Positions 20,469 through 32,389 of a DNA stretch of 64,000 bases are shown one piece after another (within the stretch, counting starts at the first letter, position 1; every line of letters starts with the position of its first letter). The notes beneath the pieces were generated by a model. That model had not been told where the DNA came from, ran no database searches, and saw only the letters and a list, made by a program, of their open reading frames with translations. The stretch covers positions 58,470,735 to 58,534,734 of the forward strand of contig CM019070.1 in assembly GCA_009667805.1 (NCBI GenBank). Direction: 5' to 3'. Source of the DNA: Leptobrachium leishanense. Lineage: Eukaryota > Chordata > Amphibia > Anura > Megophryidae. The translations under genes were made by a program, and so were the position numbers.

Positions 20469-21159
20469 TGTCATGCCTTCCGGGGGCAGAGACCAGTATG
20501 CGGTAGATGGCAGGCGAAGGGTTAAATACAAGCGAGGTATCTGTGGGAGAGTCCAATAGAATAGTCGTGGAAAGCCAAAAGGTCGGTGCGGGCGGAGTTT
20601 GTTGCGAGGTCAAAAGGGAAAGCCAGATGGGTCTGGAGGAATAATTCTCAGGGAATTCTCAGGATAACTAATAGATATGAGGAACCAGGAAAGCCAAGAT
20701 GAGGCAACAACCAGGTACCTGACCAAAGGAGAAATGTGGTTATATAGGAAGTCTGAAAGGAGCACACCCCCGTGGGGAGGAGTCAGTCTCCAGTTCCACC
20801 TACAGGTGAGGAGAATGCCTGGTTACCATGTCCCCCCTCTCTGTCCTTCCAGTCTGAGGACACGCTCTCCATTGGTGAGTGCCTCCCACGGCCACCCCTC
20901 CTCTCAGCACGATAGGCCACGCCCCCACATGAGGCCATGTGATGGTCGCCATGTTTGGCACCCCCCTCAGGCGCCACGATCCCCAGCCAGCTGACCCAAG
21001 AGAGGAAGCCCGTTCCCTGCATCCCCCGAGCGCCGGAGCCCCCAGAGCATCAGGCGGCTGTGGGCCGCCGAGGAAGCCGACCACTACCCTCTACTCGGCG
21101 CCCACCGCCATGACGCGCGGCACGCCGGTACCCCCCCGCTGGACGGGTAAGTCCTGACA
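20469..21159 (-). mobile_element. Solo LTR, 691 bp, TSD AATGG
   Basis: Forward ends are TGTCATGCC and TCCTGACA, flanked by perfect 5-bp repeats AATGG (20464-20468 and 21160-21164). On the minus strand it begins TGTCAGGAC like the chromovirus LTR and has a TATATAA box near 20737, so minus is the likely orientation. A CpG-rich half (20880-21150) is noncoding despite long open frames. No internal retroviral or Gypsy sequence remains. Confidence 0.85.
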
Positions 21160-21164
21160 AATGG

Positions 21165-21898
21165 GATCCTAGATCTTATGTTTGATTACTACTTCTGTAA
21201 CAACAGTTGTAAAAACAAAACATTAATCTTTTCCCTCGATCCAATCGAACGCTTTGCATGATTCTGTTACCACAAAACTGATTGCGACACCTCACACTAC
21301 TGCATGATCTAGTTCCACAGCACTGGGGGAGTTATTGTCGTCATATTTATATATATATTTTTCCCAAAAGATGCTTAACTTTATTTATATGAATGATTCA
21401 AGAAAATATTTCTAGACAGTTTTAGTTACTTTAAGTATTACAAACATTACAAAATATTCAAAAAGGGAAGTATTAAAACAAAGAAAAGATCATCAGTTGA
21501 CCTGACCAGATCCCGGGGAATAAATCCTTATATAACCTTCATTATGCTTATAAATATACTCTATTTTAGGAATGTGGGCACCAGCATAGTTTGTGTTGCC
21601 AAAATGCCAAATGTTTAACTGAAAAAACGATGATCATATGGGGTCAAGTCAATTTAAAGAAGCAACTTGGTAAAAGGCTTGAAAGTCTATAGTAAATCTC
21701 AAGGGCAACCTGTTTTATATTAAATTTCTGGTTATTAAGGACACTTCTGTAAGCAGCAAGTCCACGGATCGTATCTTTCCCAGCTCACAGAGTTCAGAGT
21801 GAGTGCCAAGTTTCCATTTCCCGGTGCAATACGATGGATACGGAAGTGCAAATGATTCTTATTGGTCATATTTAGGTTCATCAAAGGCTACCCATCCT
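21165..21898 (-). other. Probable 3' UTR of the SNX5 retrocopy and flank
   Basis: Noncoding AT-rich sequence directly downstream (minus strand) of the SNX5-derived stop codon. Part is likely retrocopied 3' UTR. No clear poly(A) tract or target duplication was found, so the end cannot be fixed. Confidence 0.4.
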
Positions 21899-23087
21899 TT
21901 AACTGTTTTTAAACAAGTCGATGCAGCTTTGTAAGAGAGCCATATTACTCTTAGCGTGTTTAATTTCTAATTCTGTCATTTCCACTAGGTTTTTGCGAAA
22001 CGCGGACACCCGGTGACGTTTGAGACCAGTCAGCTCTTGCTTGGCAGACTCTGAGAGCTTCTCAAATTTCTGGCAGCAAGCTTGTTGGTGCAACTCTGTC
22101 TGCTTCACCTCTTTACTTTTCTATCTTGCCTTATCGAGAGCTTTATTTGAATTCTCATAATCGACCAGACTTTTTGTTCTTCTGTACAGCAAGTCCTTGG
22201 CAGCTTCAATATTAAGCACGTAGTATCTTAAAAGTTCTGACAGTTTCAAGTCTTCATCTGAAGAGACTCTCACCTCTATTTTCTGTAGCTCTGCTAGTTT
22301 CAACAAATATTTTCTGGCTGCTGTGTTCTCTTCCTCCGAGAGAGAGGTCAGAGCAGCCGAAATATGAATGTAATCATCAGCAACATTTTTGTGCGATCTT
22401 GTCATTTTGTCAGCCTTGGTAGTGGAGTCCTTAATTCTGTTGTAGTAATTAACTAGGAACATTTTTTCCTGTTCAAAGAATTCATCAACTTCCTTCGTAC
22501 CAGAACTCAGGACCTCATCGGCAGTTTTTACCATGCTCTTTAAAAACCCACCAAACATTTCCTTTGTGTTCTTCCTTCAGACAGTCAAATCTTGATCATA
22601 CTCCAGGAATATATGGAGATTGTGGTCTTTGCTTAGTACTGGATGCGATGAAAGTCTCTGTAGGAAAATCTCATGAACTGATAGTCTTCTTAAACACTGC
22701 AAGATATTCCGCCTCTAGCTCCTGTTTCATTTTGGAAAACTCATCCTTTGTCATCGAGCCTTCTCCTTCACCCAACTTCTGCATTTTTTCTCGTGGTCCT
22801 TCAAAGTCTGGAGTAGCAGGTGCCGGTGGAATGATGATACCGGCATATTCCTCGGTTTTGATGAGGGCAACGTGTAACCAGATGAAATCTTCGTGCTAAC
22901 GGGTCACGTTAAACTCTGGGTTTTTAAATGAAGGCAGGGTGGTCTTTGTGTGTACTGTAAACTTAATTTATTCCCTCTCGCTCAATGCATCTGGAATGTC
23001 GATTTGAAGGAAAGGATCATGGTTCAGATCCATAGACACGGATCTAAACTTGCTCTTACTGCTGTCATCCACCGACAGGGAGGCCAT
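21899..23087 (-). pseudogene. SNX5: Processed pseudogene of sorting nexin 5
   Basis: Colinear, intronless similarity to SNX5 runs from an ATG at 23087 (MASLSVDDSSKSKFRSVSMD, LQIDIPDALSER) through the PX domain ([49 protein letters not shown]) and the BAR domain (SGTKEVDEFFEQEK, NYYNRIKDS, KMTRSHKNVADDYIH, LLYRRTKSLVDYENSNKALD) to LLQSCIDLFKNS and TAA at 21899. Breaks: TAA 22968-22970, TAG 22896-22898, a 2-bp loss near 22670, TGA 22577-22579, and a break near 22115. SNX5 is a retromer-associated endosomal SNX-BAR protein. The FFEQEK and SCIDLFKN features suit SNX5 better than SNX6. Loss of all introns marks it as a LINE-mediated retrocopy. Confidence 0.92.
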
Positions 23088-23579
23088 GCTGTGCGTCATA
23101 TTTATATTGACAAGAACAGATCTGCCAAACCATAAAAGCAAGTAAAATCTGACCCACCTCAAGACACTTTTGACATTTTTTTATGGCAGTGGTGTGGATC
23201 TCTGACATCACTTTCAGCAGTAATCTCTTGATGATGATTAACTGCTGGAGAAAAATCAATCCCTTATGAAAACATCCAACTGTTGTGATACATTTTGAGA
23301 GGTGGGATGTGAATTCCTTTGTGTACTACCTCTTGCAAGAGGTTTGCACAACAGCAAATACACTCCCTGGGATCTCAGTGAACTAAACCTCCGGACCACC
23401 AAGGAGTAACGTAGGATGTGGTTCCTGCAGTGGCCTTTTTCATAAGATCCCACAAGGTCTACTTTAGTAAATTGTAACTGAACACAGTTCTACAATTTAG
23501 GGATAAGCACTGCTAAATTTAGCACGTGTAGCGAAAGCAACTGTGGCTGCAGAGTAGAGCACTAAGCAAGAAGCTAATG
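23088..23579. other. Gap, possibly retrocopied 5' UTR then flank
   Basis: Sequence upstream of the SNX5-derived start; no further coding similarity or repeat boundary recognised. Confidence 0.4.
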
Positions 23580-23584
23580 GCTCC

Positions 23585-24294
23585 TGTAATGTAAGTCACT
23601 TCGAGCTGGGGTTGCATGGGCATTGAGGCATATTTGTAGGGTGCAGGACTCATAATCAGTATTGGCCCATTGCCCTCTCTTGTGTTCAGAATGTTGGTAT
23701 AATTGTGATTATGCAAGAATGCTATTGTCTATCTGTCTATTGTCTGGTCTTGTGTATCTTATCTGTTTCTATTTGAATAGGTTGTAAATCTTCTGACTGT
23801 AATCTGTTATCATCCCGATTCCCATTGTCCTACCTCATTAGAAATGTTATGTAATGTGTAATTTAACTGTCTACCTAATCTAATTATGTTTCACCTTCCA
23901 AAAGGCAAATGTTTGTCTGATTATCTGTTTCGGCCTGATTAGGTCCCCAGCGGTTTCTAGGGGGGGTTTGTGTGTGCAAACAACCCATTTGTGACTGTAT
24001 AAATGTATGTGTGAGTGTCCCTGATTAAACCAGTTCTATTATGACCCTACATGTACTCACGACTCATGGTTTGGGTAGCAGCTATATTCTGCTCCTTGTG
24101 CCAACAAAAGACTCTAGTTCTACAGCCTCGGCTTATTTCTGGGGGATGCTAGCCAGGCTTTCTGTTTGTACCCGTCTTTAAGCTGTGGCTAAGGACTGGA
24201 GAAAGACACAGTAGATACAAGGAGAACCCGGGTGTCCAGCGAGGAAGCGGCCTTTGACAGATGTGACCCTGTCGGGGTACAGAGATCTGTTACA
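23585..24294 (+). mobile_element. Solo LTR, 710 bp, TSD GCTCC
   Basis: Ends TGTAATGTAAG and GATCTGTTACA, flanked by perfect 5-bp repeats GCTCC (23580-23584 and 24295-24299). It contains CTGTATAAATG at about 23996-24006 followed by TGATTAAACC, consistent with a plus-strand U3-R promoter and poly(A) region. No internal coding sequence. The family (Gypsy or endogenous retrovirus) cannot be told from the LTR alone. Confidence 0.8.
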
Positions 24295-24299
24295 GCTCC

Positions 24300-25480
24300 T
24301 GACCAGGATTATCGGGAAGTCAATACAGCTTTAGCCCACATTGCTGCAGAACATTCAGTTATGTAGCTGCAGCAACCAGCTTGGCTTTAAAGCAGCATTT
24401 CAGCAGCTTCTGCATAACTGAACTCGTCTCGGGTATTTGGCTCTAAAATTTAGCACATGTTTGCTGTATTTAGTGATGAACTCAATCCAGTTACAAAATG
24501 CCACTGCAGAGATTAACAGAGAGATACAGGATTTAGCAGAGTGTAGTAAACATATAGAAAATAAAACAAGACAATAAACTGAGGCCCACAACACCATGGC
24601 AGAGTGGTTTTGGAATACAAAGGACACGCTTACAGTTAGTATGCAGAAAACTACCGATCTAGACGATAGTAAAATCCAAGGCAGTATCTCCTCTTGACTT
24701 TTCACTGTATGTTCAGGGCCTGTTCTTGCACCAGTTGCCTGAGGCTGTCCCGGATTTCCTGCTATTAGTTTTATATATGTAGTAGCACTTTTTGGGCAGC
24801 AGGGGGAGCTCTCTGCCTGTGTGAAAGGCATAATAAATTTTAAATGTATCTAAAATGTATTTTATGAAAGGTACATTCATTTTTACACTGTCTGCAAAGG
24901 ACAGTTGTTTTACCGTAAATCCACTAGGACTTGGCAGTAGTTTATGGAAAACTTGGCAGTGAAGTAGTGAAGGGGTTAAAAAGGATTGAAATTCAAGCCT
25001 GTAAATTTAAAGTTTGTGATCTGTGATTGTCAGGATGTCTGGGATTTCATTGAAGGTTCATTCTTGTGATTTTCAGTTTAAGCCTTAATATTTCCAGAAT
25101 GGTAAAACAAACTATATAGTAAACTATTTACATATTAAAACATTATTTTATTACTACAAAACATCCACAAATTTGGTTCCTAAAAAATATTACACATAGG
25201 GAAACCACCTTTCTTTGGCAAAAAAATCAACATCCCGTTTCACTTTTCATTGACCTGTTAATTAAAAGGACTTTACATAAGACACAAGGTCATCCGCTGA
25301 GACTGGAAAAGACACAAGGTCATCCGCCGAGACTGTAGGAATGGACATTTTGCAAGCAACAATGTGATGAGTTCCGCACAGTTAGTATGTAGATGCCTTT
25401 ATAAATAGGATGGATTCAGTACAAATTGAAAAATAGCAACGTAGCGCCGGTGAACAAAGTCCACTGGTAAGCAAGATTGT
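24300..25480. other. Gap with a 30-bp tandem duplication
   Basis: No gene seen. gacacaaggtcatccgc(t/c)gagactg occurs twice in tandem (25281-25305 and 25311-25335). Confidence 0.6.
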
Positions 25481-25981
25481 GTACACTACGTGTCAATAAA
25501 TAGAATGTTCTTTTTCTTCAGGGGTTCTTTTCCTTTGAAGAGAATTATTGAAGAACTATAGGAAAAAGGAGAAGAGACCAGGATTGTGCAGTATATAGCT
25601 CCAAATTTAGAAATATAAATACAAGTATCCAACTCACATTTATATGAGCCCACACCTGGCTGTAGGATAGATGACTTCATGGGTCTTTTAAATTCTTCAG
25701 GTGCCCATTTACCCCTTTGGGAATCCAGTAGATTATCGATAGTAAAAGTACCTGCAGTAAAAGTAAATATACCGGGGAAACCCCTAGCGTGATATTGTAA
25801 ACAAACAGCATTTAAAACAATGGATAAAGTATAAAACTCACATGTCCTTGAGCCTCATATGGCTCTCTAAAGTGCACATAGGGGATTTATAAGGAATCCC
25901 CAAAAAACCTTCTTGGACAGGATTCAGGCAGTCAGCAGTAATTTAAAAACATTTATTCATAATGATAAATCAAACATAGCT

Positions 25982-26020
25982 ACCAGAACGCATTTCGCCA
26001 GTTAGGGTTCTTCAGCTGGC
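25982..26020 (-). ncRNA. Hammerhead ribozyme-like motif in PLE tail (copy 3)
   Basis: On the minus strand: stem I GCCAG (26016-26020) / CTGGT (25982-25986; four pairs plus a G-T wobble), core CTGAAGA, extra A, a weakened stem II (CCC/GGC, one mismatch), GAAA, minimal stem III and T at the cleavage site. It sits in the 3' region of the RT-bearing PLE, the usual place for PLE hammerheads. The decayed stem II makes activity of this copy doubtful. Confidence 0.55.
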
Positions 26021-27353
26021 AATCCTTATGTTGTCTCTGCTGTTGCCTTATGTACACTGCCCATAAAACATCAATTAAAAGCATAAGCGATTCAATTAAA
26101 AACAAATAAAGACAATTTTTTTCATCTGTTTACAATCACCCGTCCGCCATCTTGCGCATGCGTAATGACTCCGCTATCCACACTGGAATGCGGAAATATA
26201 CAATTTTCATCTGCCATTTTAGCGCATGCGCAGTGGCTTCACGTTCCACTTTGAAACGCAGAAATACATTACACAATGCATGCGGCTTCCCTGCACTTCA
26301 TCTCCGAACTCAGAGAAGGTAATTTTCTTCCATCCCATTGGCATAAAGCCTCCTCTGCTCGCGGAGATTATATCGGAGCCTCCATTATTAACCCTTAATC
26401 AGCCCCTACCTCCAACTGGCAGGAGATCTGCTCCCATACTATACATGTATAAAACTGTCAAAAATTAACCTGATATTAAAATCAATAATGGTGATTATAG
26501 GCTCCATGTAGTCGTAGGTGTCTGATTATGAAATTATTTCTAAACGATATATTATACCATTTGGACCATTTTTTAACTTCTAAATTAATATTAATTTTAC
26601 CTAACCCTCCTAGATCTTATTTAATTAATCCCCAGTATCTCATATTAGGATCTAATTTATTTCTAATACATTTAGGTCTATTAATTATATATATTAAGTA
26701 ACTATCTTAAATTATTTACACATATAAACAATCTTTAAGTGCTTATAGACTAAATTTCATTTTAGTGAGTAAGTATTTTAATTCTTTGATTATTGAATAT
26801 ACAAAATCTTATAAAGTGTGTCTATTCTTATTATATATTAAATGGTGTCATTAATATTAACTCACCTAAATTGATGAATAATCTTATAATTATTTTAATT
26901 GTAAAGTGCATGATTTATTCTAATTTTAGTGTTCTATCATCTTTATATATATTTAAAGTGCTAATAATCAATCCTTATAATTAATATATTTATTTAATAT
27001 TTTACAAATTAATTAATTTAAAGTGCATAAATCTTTATAGTGCATGATATTATTCTTGATTTTAGTGCTCCATCAAAATACATCATTTATCTCTAAAGTG
27101 CAAAACTTTTTAATTTTAGTGTTCCATCATTTATATGTGTTTTTACAGTGCTTATAGTCACTCCCTTTAATTTAAAATTCATCAATTATCCTTAAAGTGC
27201 TACTATTTTTTAATTTAAAGTGCATCAATTATCCTTAAAGTGCTATTATACTTATTTCCTAAATGATCCAAAGGGGGAACGGGCCAGATGATCTTTTTAA
27301 CCTTAATAACCTAATACATTTATATATGGGCCCCAATCCATCACTAAATCATA

Positions 27354-27560
27354 TATACATAGAAACATAGAAACATAGAAACATAGAAAAATGTCGGCAG
27401 ATAAGAACCTTTCGGCCCATCTAGTCTGCCCAATTACATGGATACTTTACCTGGATTTATCTTTTGTTTAGGATAGCCTTATGCCTATCCCATGCTTGCT
27501 TAAATTCAATTACTGTTTTGGCCTCTACCACTTCTACTACATCATTTGAAATCCCTTATT
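27354..27560 (-). mobile_element. CR1 LINE 3' tail inserted in the PLE
   Basis: On the minus strand this reads the end of a CR1 ORF2 (AKTVIEFKQAWDRHKAILNK), a 3' UTR with gggcagactagatgggccga, and four copies of an 8-bp terminal repeat (tttctatg; forward cataGAAA at 27357-27390). Short reiterated octamers at the 3' end are typical of CR1. Confidence 0.8.
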
Positions 27561-27699
27561 AACCTTTAATATCTTAAAGAAAGTGGACTAACTCAAAATC
27601 ATTATTTAAACCATTCGGTACTAAGGTACCTAGATTAAAGATATATTTCATCTCTTCTCTCCCCAACACCCTGGTTTCACTCATACCCCTATCTATACA

Positions 27700-29400
27700 T
27701 TTAACTTTTTTAGAGCCATGAATTTTAGACCCTCGTGGCAGCCATTATGTACCTGTTTAAAATGTTGCGATACAGAATGTTTTTCATATTGCTTTCTCAC
27801 GTTTCTAACGTGCTCTGAAATCCTAACATTTAAGGCTCAGCTTGTGCGGCCCACGTATTGTAGTCCACACGGACACTCTAAAAGGTAAATAACATTTTTT
27901 GAATAACAGGTTAAAGCATCTTTTATTTTAATAGTTTTCCATGTCTTTTTATTTTTAAAAACTTCTAGAAAGGATTTCCTGTTCCCTGTTGACCTACAGG
28001 CCAAACATTGGCCACAATTATAAAATTGTGGTTGTTAGTGATCTTTTTAACAAATTTACTTTTAACCAATTTAGTTTTAATATTTTTGGCCCCCCGAAAG
28101 ATAATTTTGGGCCTATCTCCAATAACCATATTTAAGTCTTTATCTTTCTTTAGAATGTGCCAATATTTCTTAAAAGTTTTTTTAATTAATTGATCTTCAT
28201 TATTAAAATCACATATAAAAGGGACTTCTTTTATAATTTCTTTCTTTACATTATATTTTAACAAACTGTTTTGGTCTACTCCCTTCAATTCCTCTATAAG
28301 GTTATCTATTATTATTATTATTATTCATTATTTATAAAGCGCCAGCATATTCCGCAGCGCTGTACAATAAGCACAGTATAGACAGGGTTACAATACATTG
28401 AACAACATTTGACAAACAGTACAGGAGGAGATGAGGGCCCTATTCCCGTAGGAACTCACAATCTAGGAATCTAAATCAATTTCTCTATAACCTTTGTCCA
28501 CAAAATCTTGTTTCAGGGTTTTTGCCTGTTCTTCAAAGATTTAAACATTTGAGCAATTTCTCCGCAATCTTGTTAATTGGCCCTTCGGTATACTCTTAAG
28601 CCAAACAGCATTGTGGCAACTTGTATTGTCAATATACATATTGGTGTCCACATCCTTAAAAAAGGTCTTAGTCTCCACTAATGTTTCTTTTAAATAGATT
28701 TCTAAATCGAGGAATGATATATTGTCCCTACTCCATTTTCTTTCAAGTTTGATTCCCCAATCGGTATCATCCAGTCCAGCCAAAAATTCCGTAAGTTCGC
28801 TTTCATCTTCTTTCCACACAAATAATAATTCGTCGATGAATCTTTTATATATGGGCACCCTGCCCTGTGCCCAGGCACACGAACCATAGACAAAGCTGGT
28901 TTCCCAGCCCGTCATATATAGGTTTGCATAGCTGGGTGCGAACTTGATGCCCATAGCTGTTCCCCTGGTTTGGAGATAATAATAACTACTTTCGCTTTGA
29001 TATGAGATATTAAGCATGAATTCAATACTCTCTATGACAAAGTCTATCTGTTTCCTATTGAGATCATTGGCCAGAATTAGTTGTTCTTTTATGTGGAATA
29101 TTACTATATAGTGCATTAACTTCACATGTGACAAGAAAACAATCGTCACTCCACCTAATTGCCTTTAACTTCTGTAATATATCTCTAGTATCCTTAGTAT
29201 AGGAAAACGTCTTTTTGACTATAGGTTGTTAATATGAGATCCACATACTCGGATAGATTACTAGTTGTTGAGTTAATACCCGCCACGATAGGTCTTCCCG
29301 GAGGTACAATAGGGTTTTTTATGAATTTTTGGCAGTATATAAAAGGATGGTGTTTTGGGGTATAGATTATGGAGATATTGATATTCCTTTTCTGATATTA
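27700..29400 (-). pseudogene. PLE reverse transcriptase plus GIY-YIG endonuclease, broken
   Basis: Upstream block near 29290-29380: PPGRPIVAGINS and SNLSEYVD. Then RGTAMGIKFAPSYANLYM, the active-site box KRFIDELLFVW (28829-28840 region), ISFLDLEIYLK, and KTFFKDVDTNMYIDNTSCH to WLKSIPKGQLTRLRRNCS. After the L2 insertion: KKYWHILKKDKDLN. The endonuclease shows VIYLLECPCGLQYVGRTS, then TGA, then VRISEHVRNVRKQYEKHSVS. The RT box reads F-I-D-E; the second catalytic Asp is replaced by Glu (codon 28829-28831), so it is probably inactive even apart from the frame breaks. Confidence 0.88.
28305..28470 (-). mobile_element. L2-type LINE/SINE 3' tail inserted in the PLE
   Basis: An (ATT)n run (28305-28327) abuts tttataaagcgccagcat and cgcagcgctgtacaata, the standard L2-type 3' end, read on the minus strand. 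The PLE coding frame resumes on the far side (about 28475). The same tail terminates the longer L2 at 30425. Confidence 0.75.
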
Positions 29401-29420
29401 TTTACTTTTCCTTCCCCTTA

Positions 29421-30420
29421 TCTAAGAGTATTTTTAGACAGGTACAGGTTGCTTTTCTGGTGAGATACGAGCACTAAATATGTTATTACTACAAATCAGA
29501 GAAATGCAAACTGAACAAAGCCTTTAAATTTAATAGTATCTATCTCTTAACCAAATCTCATTAATTTCACTAATTCGTTTTTTTACATTTTTTTTAGCCT
29601 GCAGCCTTGTGCTAAAATTTTTAAACTATATTTTGTAAAATCCGTCTGCAACCCATACCCTATAATGACAAAACAAACAGATTTTTTAAACACTGTACAA
29701 TTATTAATAAGAGGAAAAAGTGAAATATCACATTGAAACTTTCAGCAAACTTTCAGCCTTTATTTAAGGGCAATAAAGGGGGACATTTTTTATTAGCTTG
29801 TTCCTTTAATGATTGGTAGTTACACATTAGCACAAGTAATGGGTACCATAGGATCCCAACAGAATTCAACATGGAAATGTGTCTTGTTTGTCCTTGTTAT
29901 GATTAGGTTGGGATTTGGAAGTTTTACAACTTTTTACTTTTCGTTCTGATGGGGTACTTTTTCTGCCTGATTTACAATGTTGTTACTAATAGTTACTCAT
30001 AGTCTGGTACGATCATCCCTTATGAAGAAAATAAATAAACTCTTTCGGTGACCTGCCTGAAAGGTAGAATGGGAAGCTGTTCTTTTGCCAAAGATTTAGT
30101 ATTTTCCCTAGGTGTGTGATATCATTTTAAGAGCCAAATTCCTGTATATTGGGAATAATTAAACAGGGCAAAAGTCTGCACTAATTTTGCAGCACGGTAA
30201 GTAGGGGAAATGCCTAATGGAAGATTCTCCTGCTCTTTTCTGTCAATCAATCACAAATCGAAGCTCTACAGTCAGCACAAACCTCTATGCCAAAGATTGT
30301 ATTGGGGCATATTATTTTTCAATTTAAAAATAAAATCTAGGTGCTGAATCATTTAGGAATATTAATAGTGGGTCAACAGCAAGGATAAATTGTGATGTCA
30401 GCAGTGATGCTTCTTGAAGA
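29421..30420. other. Gap, nothing recognised
   Basis: AT-rich, no coding region or repeat boundary supported. Confidence 0.5.
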
Positions 30421-30424
30421 TGAT

Positions 30425-31815
30425 AGTTACAGTTACAAGTATTTATAAAGCGCTAACAAATTCTGCAGCCCTGTACAATGGGTGAGACAGAATAATAAAT
30501 GTCCATACATGTTAAACATACAGAACAGTAGGAGAAAGGACCCTGCTCGAGAGAGCTTACAATCTGAGAGAAGAGGGGTGACACGCTAGGTAACGGTAAA
30601 TAGTATAATATATGAAGTAGTGGGGTGCATGTTGGCTGAACGGGAAGATGGTGCAAGAAATGTACAGTGGGAGATCATGGAGTGAGCCAATGGGCTTCTC
30701 TAAAGTAATGTGTTTGCAGATACTTCTTGAAGGACAGAAGAGACGAGGAGAGTCTAATGTTGTGGGGTTTCATAGAAAGGAGGCAGCGCGCGAGAAGTCC
30801 TGAAGGCGAGAGTTGGGGGTGCAGGTATGAGGAACTGATGGCATCAGATCATTTGTAGAGTGTGGTGGTCGGGACGGGATGTAGCTGTTAATAAGGGAGG
30901 AAATGCAATCAGGGGCACAATTATGAAGAGCTTTTTATGTGAGCACCAGTATTCTAAAGGAAATAGGAACTAGTGTAGAAATTGACAATGGGGTGAAGTG
31001 GGAGAGGTACGGGAGGTGAGATGGATGAACCTGGCTCAGGCGTTCATTACAGATTGGAGAGGCAGAATCTGGGATCTCCTAAGGCCAGGGAGAAGGAAGC
31101 TACAGTAGTCAAAACGGGAGATAATAAGAGCTTGGATGAGGATCTTAGTAGAATCCTGGTTTAACACAGGGCCAGATGCATGCAAGGTTTTTTGGGTGGA
31201 AGTAGCAAGATTTGAGTTGAAGAGGACACAGAGGCAACGAGCCTGAGAGGTACTGATGGTACAGTGCACCTGAAAGGAAATGGGTACAGGAATGTGAGAT
31301 TTAGAGGAAGAGAAGACTAGAAGTTCAGTTTTACAGAGGTTTAGCCTTAGGAAACAGGACGTCATCATCCAGTTGGAGACAGCTGATAGGCAGGCAGTAA
31401 CACAGTCCAGCACAGGGTAAGAGAGATCAGGAAAGGAGAGGTAGATTTTTGTGTCATCAGCATAGAGATGATATTGGAATCCATAGGAAGAGATGAGGTT
31501 GGCCAGAGAGGCGGTATAGATTGTGTAAGAGATCCACAACAGAGCCATGAGGCACCCCAACCGAGAACCAGGGGTGAAGAGACACCAGCGATGGAGACAC
31601 TGAAGGAGTGAAGAGAGAGAGATAGGAAGAGATCCAGGAGAGAACAGTGTCACTGAGGCCAAGTTGATGCCGCGTGAGGAGCAGGAGAGGTCAAGTTGGT
31701 CAACAGTGTCAAATGCAGCGGAAAGGTAAAAAAGAATAAGCAGTGAGAAGTGACCTTTGGTTTTAGCAGCAATTATAGTCTCACTGACAGACTCACACAT
31801 GATTTTATTATTCAT
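30425..31815 (-). mobile_element. L2-clade LINE, 5'-truncated
   Basis: The minus strand holds a 259-residue open stretch (31036-31815) followed by about 600 bp of decayed C-terminus and 3' UTR ending in the L2-type tail ttataaagcgctaacaaa (30443-30460 forward). It begins abruptly in the RT at about 31815, as expected from incomplete reverse transcription. Confidence 0.85.
31036..31815 (-). pseudogene. L2 reverse transcriptase fragment
   Basis: RT palm: SAAFDTVDQLDL, a degraded QGSVLGP-like block, SYGFQYHLYADDTKIYLSF with an intact YADD catalytic box, then NWMMTSCFLRLNLCKTELL (thumb) and a C-terminal ISRFDYCSFLLPGL. The endonuclease and the N-terminal RT are absent. The order and spacing of motifs place it in the L2 clade rather than CR1. 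Confidence 0.85.
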
Positions 31816-32340
31816 TATTCCAACTTTCTACACCACACCTCCCACATGGTATCCCAGTGCAAGTAACTTATAACAGTAACCCAGATAGATCAGCAGAGGA
31901 AGGGGACATAATGAGTCTGTGGAACAATGCAGAGTGTATGCGAGTGTAATAGGGGTTTGACACAATAGGGGTATAATAAGCAGGACTTAAGGGGTTATTC
32001 AGAAAGCACTGAAATTTCAGTGCTTTTTAGTTCAGTGCTCTTCAGTGATTCCACTTTGTCAACTCTGCAGTGAATTCACTGCAGGGTCCCTGAAATGCAC
32101 CAAACATAGAGCCACCAAAGACCACTGAACAGACAGCCAAACACCAACGAAGACTACCGAACGCTGCCGACCTGCAGAGAAAAAAAAATCGGAACTCTGC
32201 TATTCTTATGAAAGGTGTTTAAATAAAAAAAAATGCATGAAAATGTGTATAAATCATATAAAAGTTCTGGAAAAAAATAATAAAATGTTCTGTTAGAGAA
32301 TAAAAAAACAAACGCCTTAAAATTATTTACGGGGGGGGGG
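31816..32340. other. Gap, nothing firm
   Basis: Contains short self-complementary words around tgaaatttcagtgctt (31990-32060) and a G-run at 32331-32341; no element boundary established. Confidence 0.4.
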
Positions 32341-32344
32341 GCTT

Positions 32345-32389
32345 TAGCTGGTGCTAATTGATTCTGCAAAAGCAGAATCAGCACCAGCT
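32345..32389. repeat. Hairpin gctggtgct / agcaccagc
   Basis: GCTGGTGCT..GATTCTGC, AAAA loop, GCAGAATC..AGCACCAGC. Likely part of an older MITE whose limits I cannot place; the hAT MITE at 32625 sits beside it. Confidence 0.7.

Larger units (their letters stand above)
25500..29420 (-). mobile_element. Penelope-like element with RT and GIY-YIG remnants
   Basis: On the minus strand: RT (29400-28541 and 28288-27965), GIY-YIG endonuclease (about 27960-27700), a long AT-rich 3' UTR with recurring aaagtgc words (27250-26460), a hammerhead motif (25982-26020) and a tail that also occurs in the plus-strand PLE at 13960-14050. It is interrupted by an L2-type tail (28305-28470) and a CR1 tail (27354-27560). 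The 5' end near 29420 is truncated; the 3' limit near 25500 is approximate. Confidence 0.85.

Noticed and set aside
21899..23087. Functional SNX5 gene
   Set aside because: No introns, at least three in-frame stops and frameshifts; it is a retrocopy.
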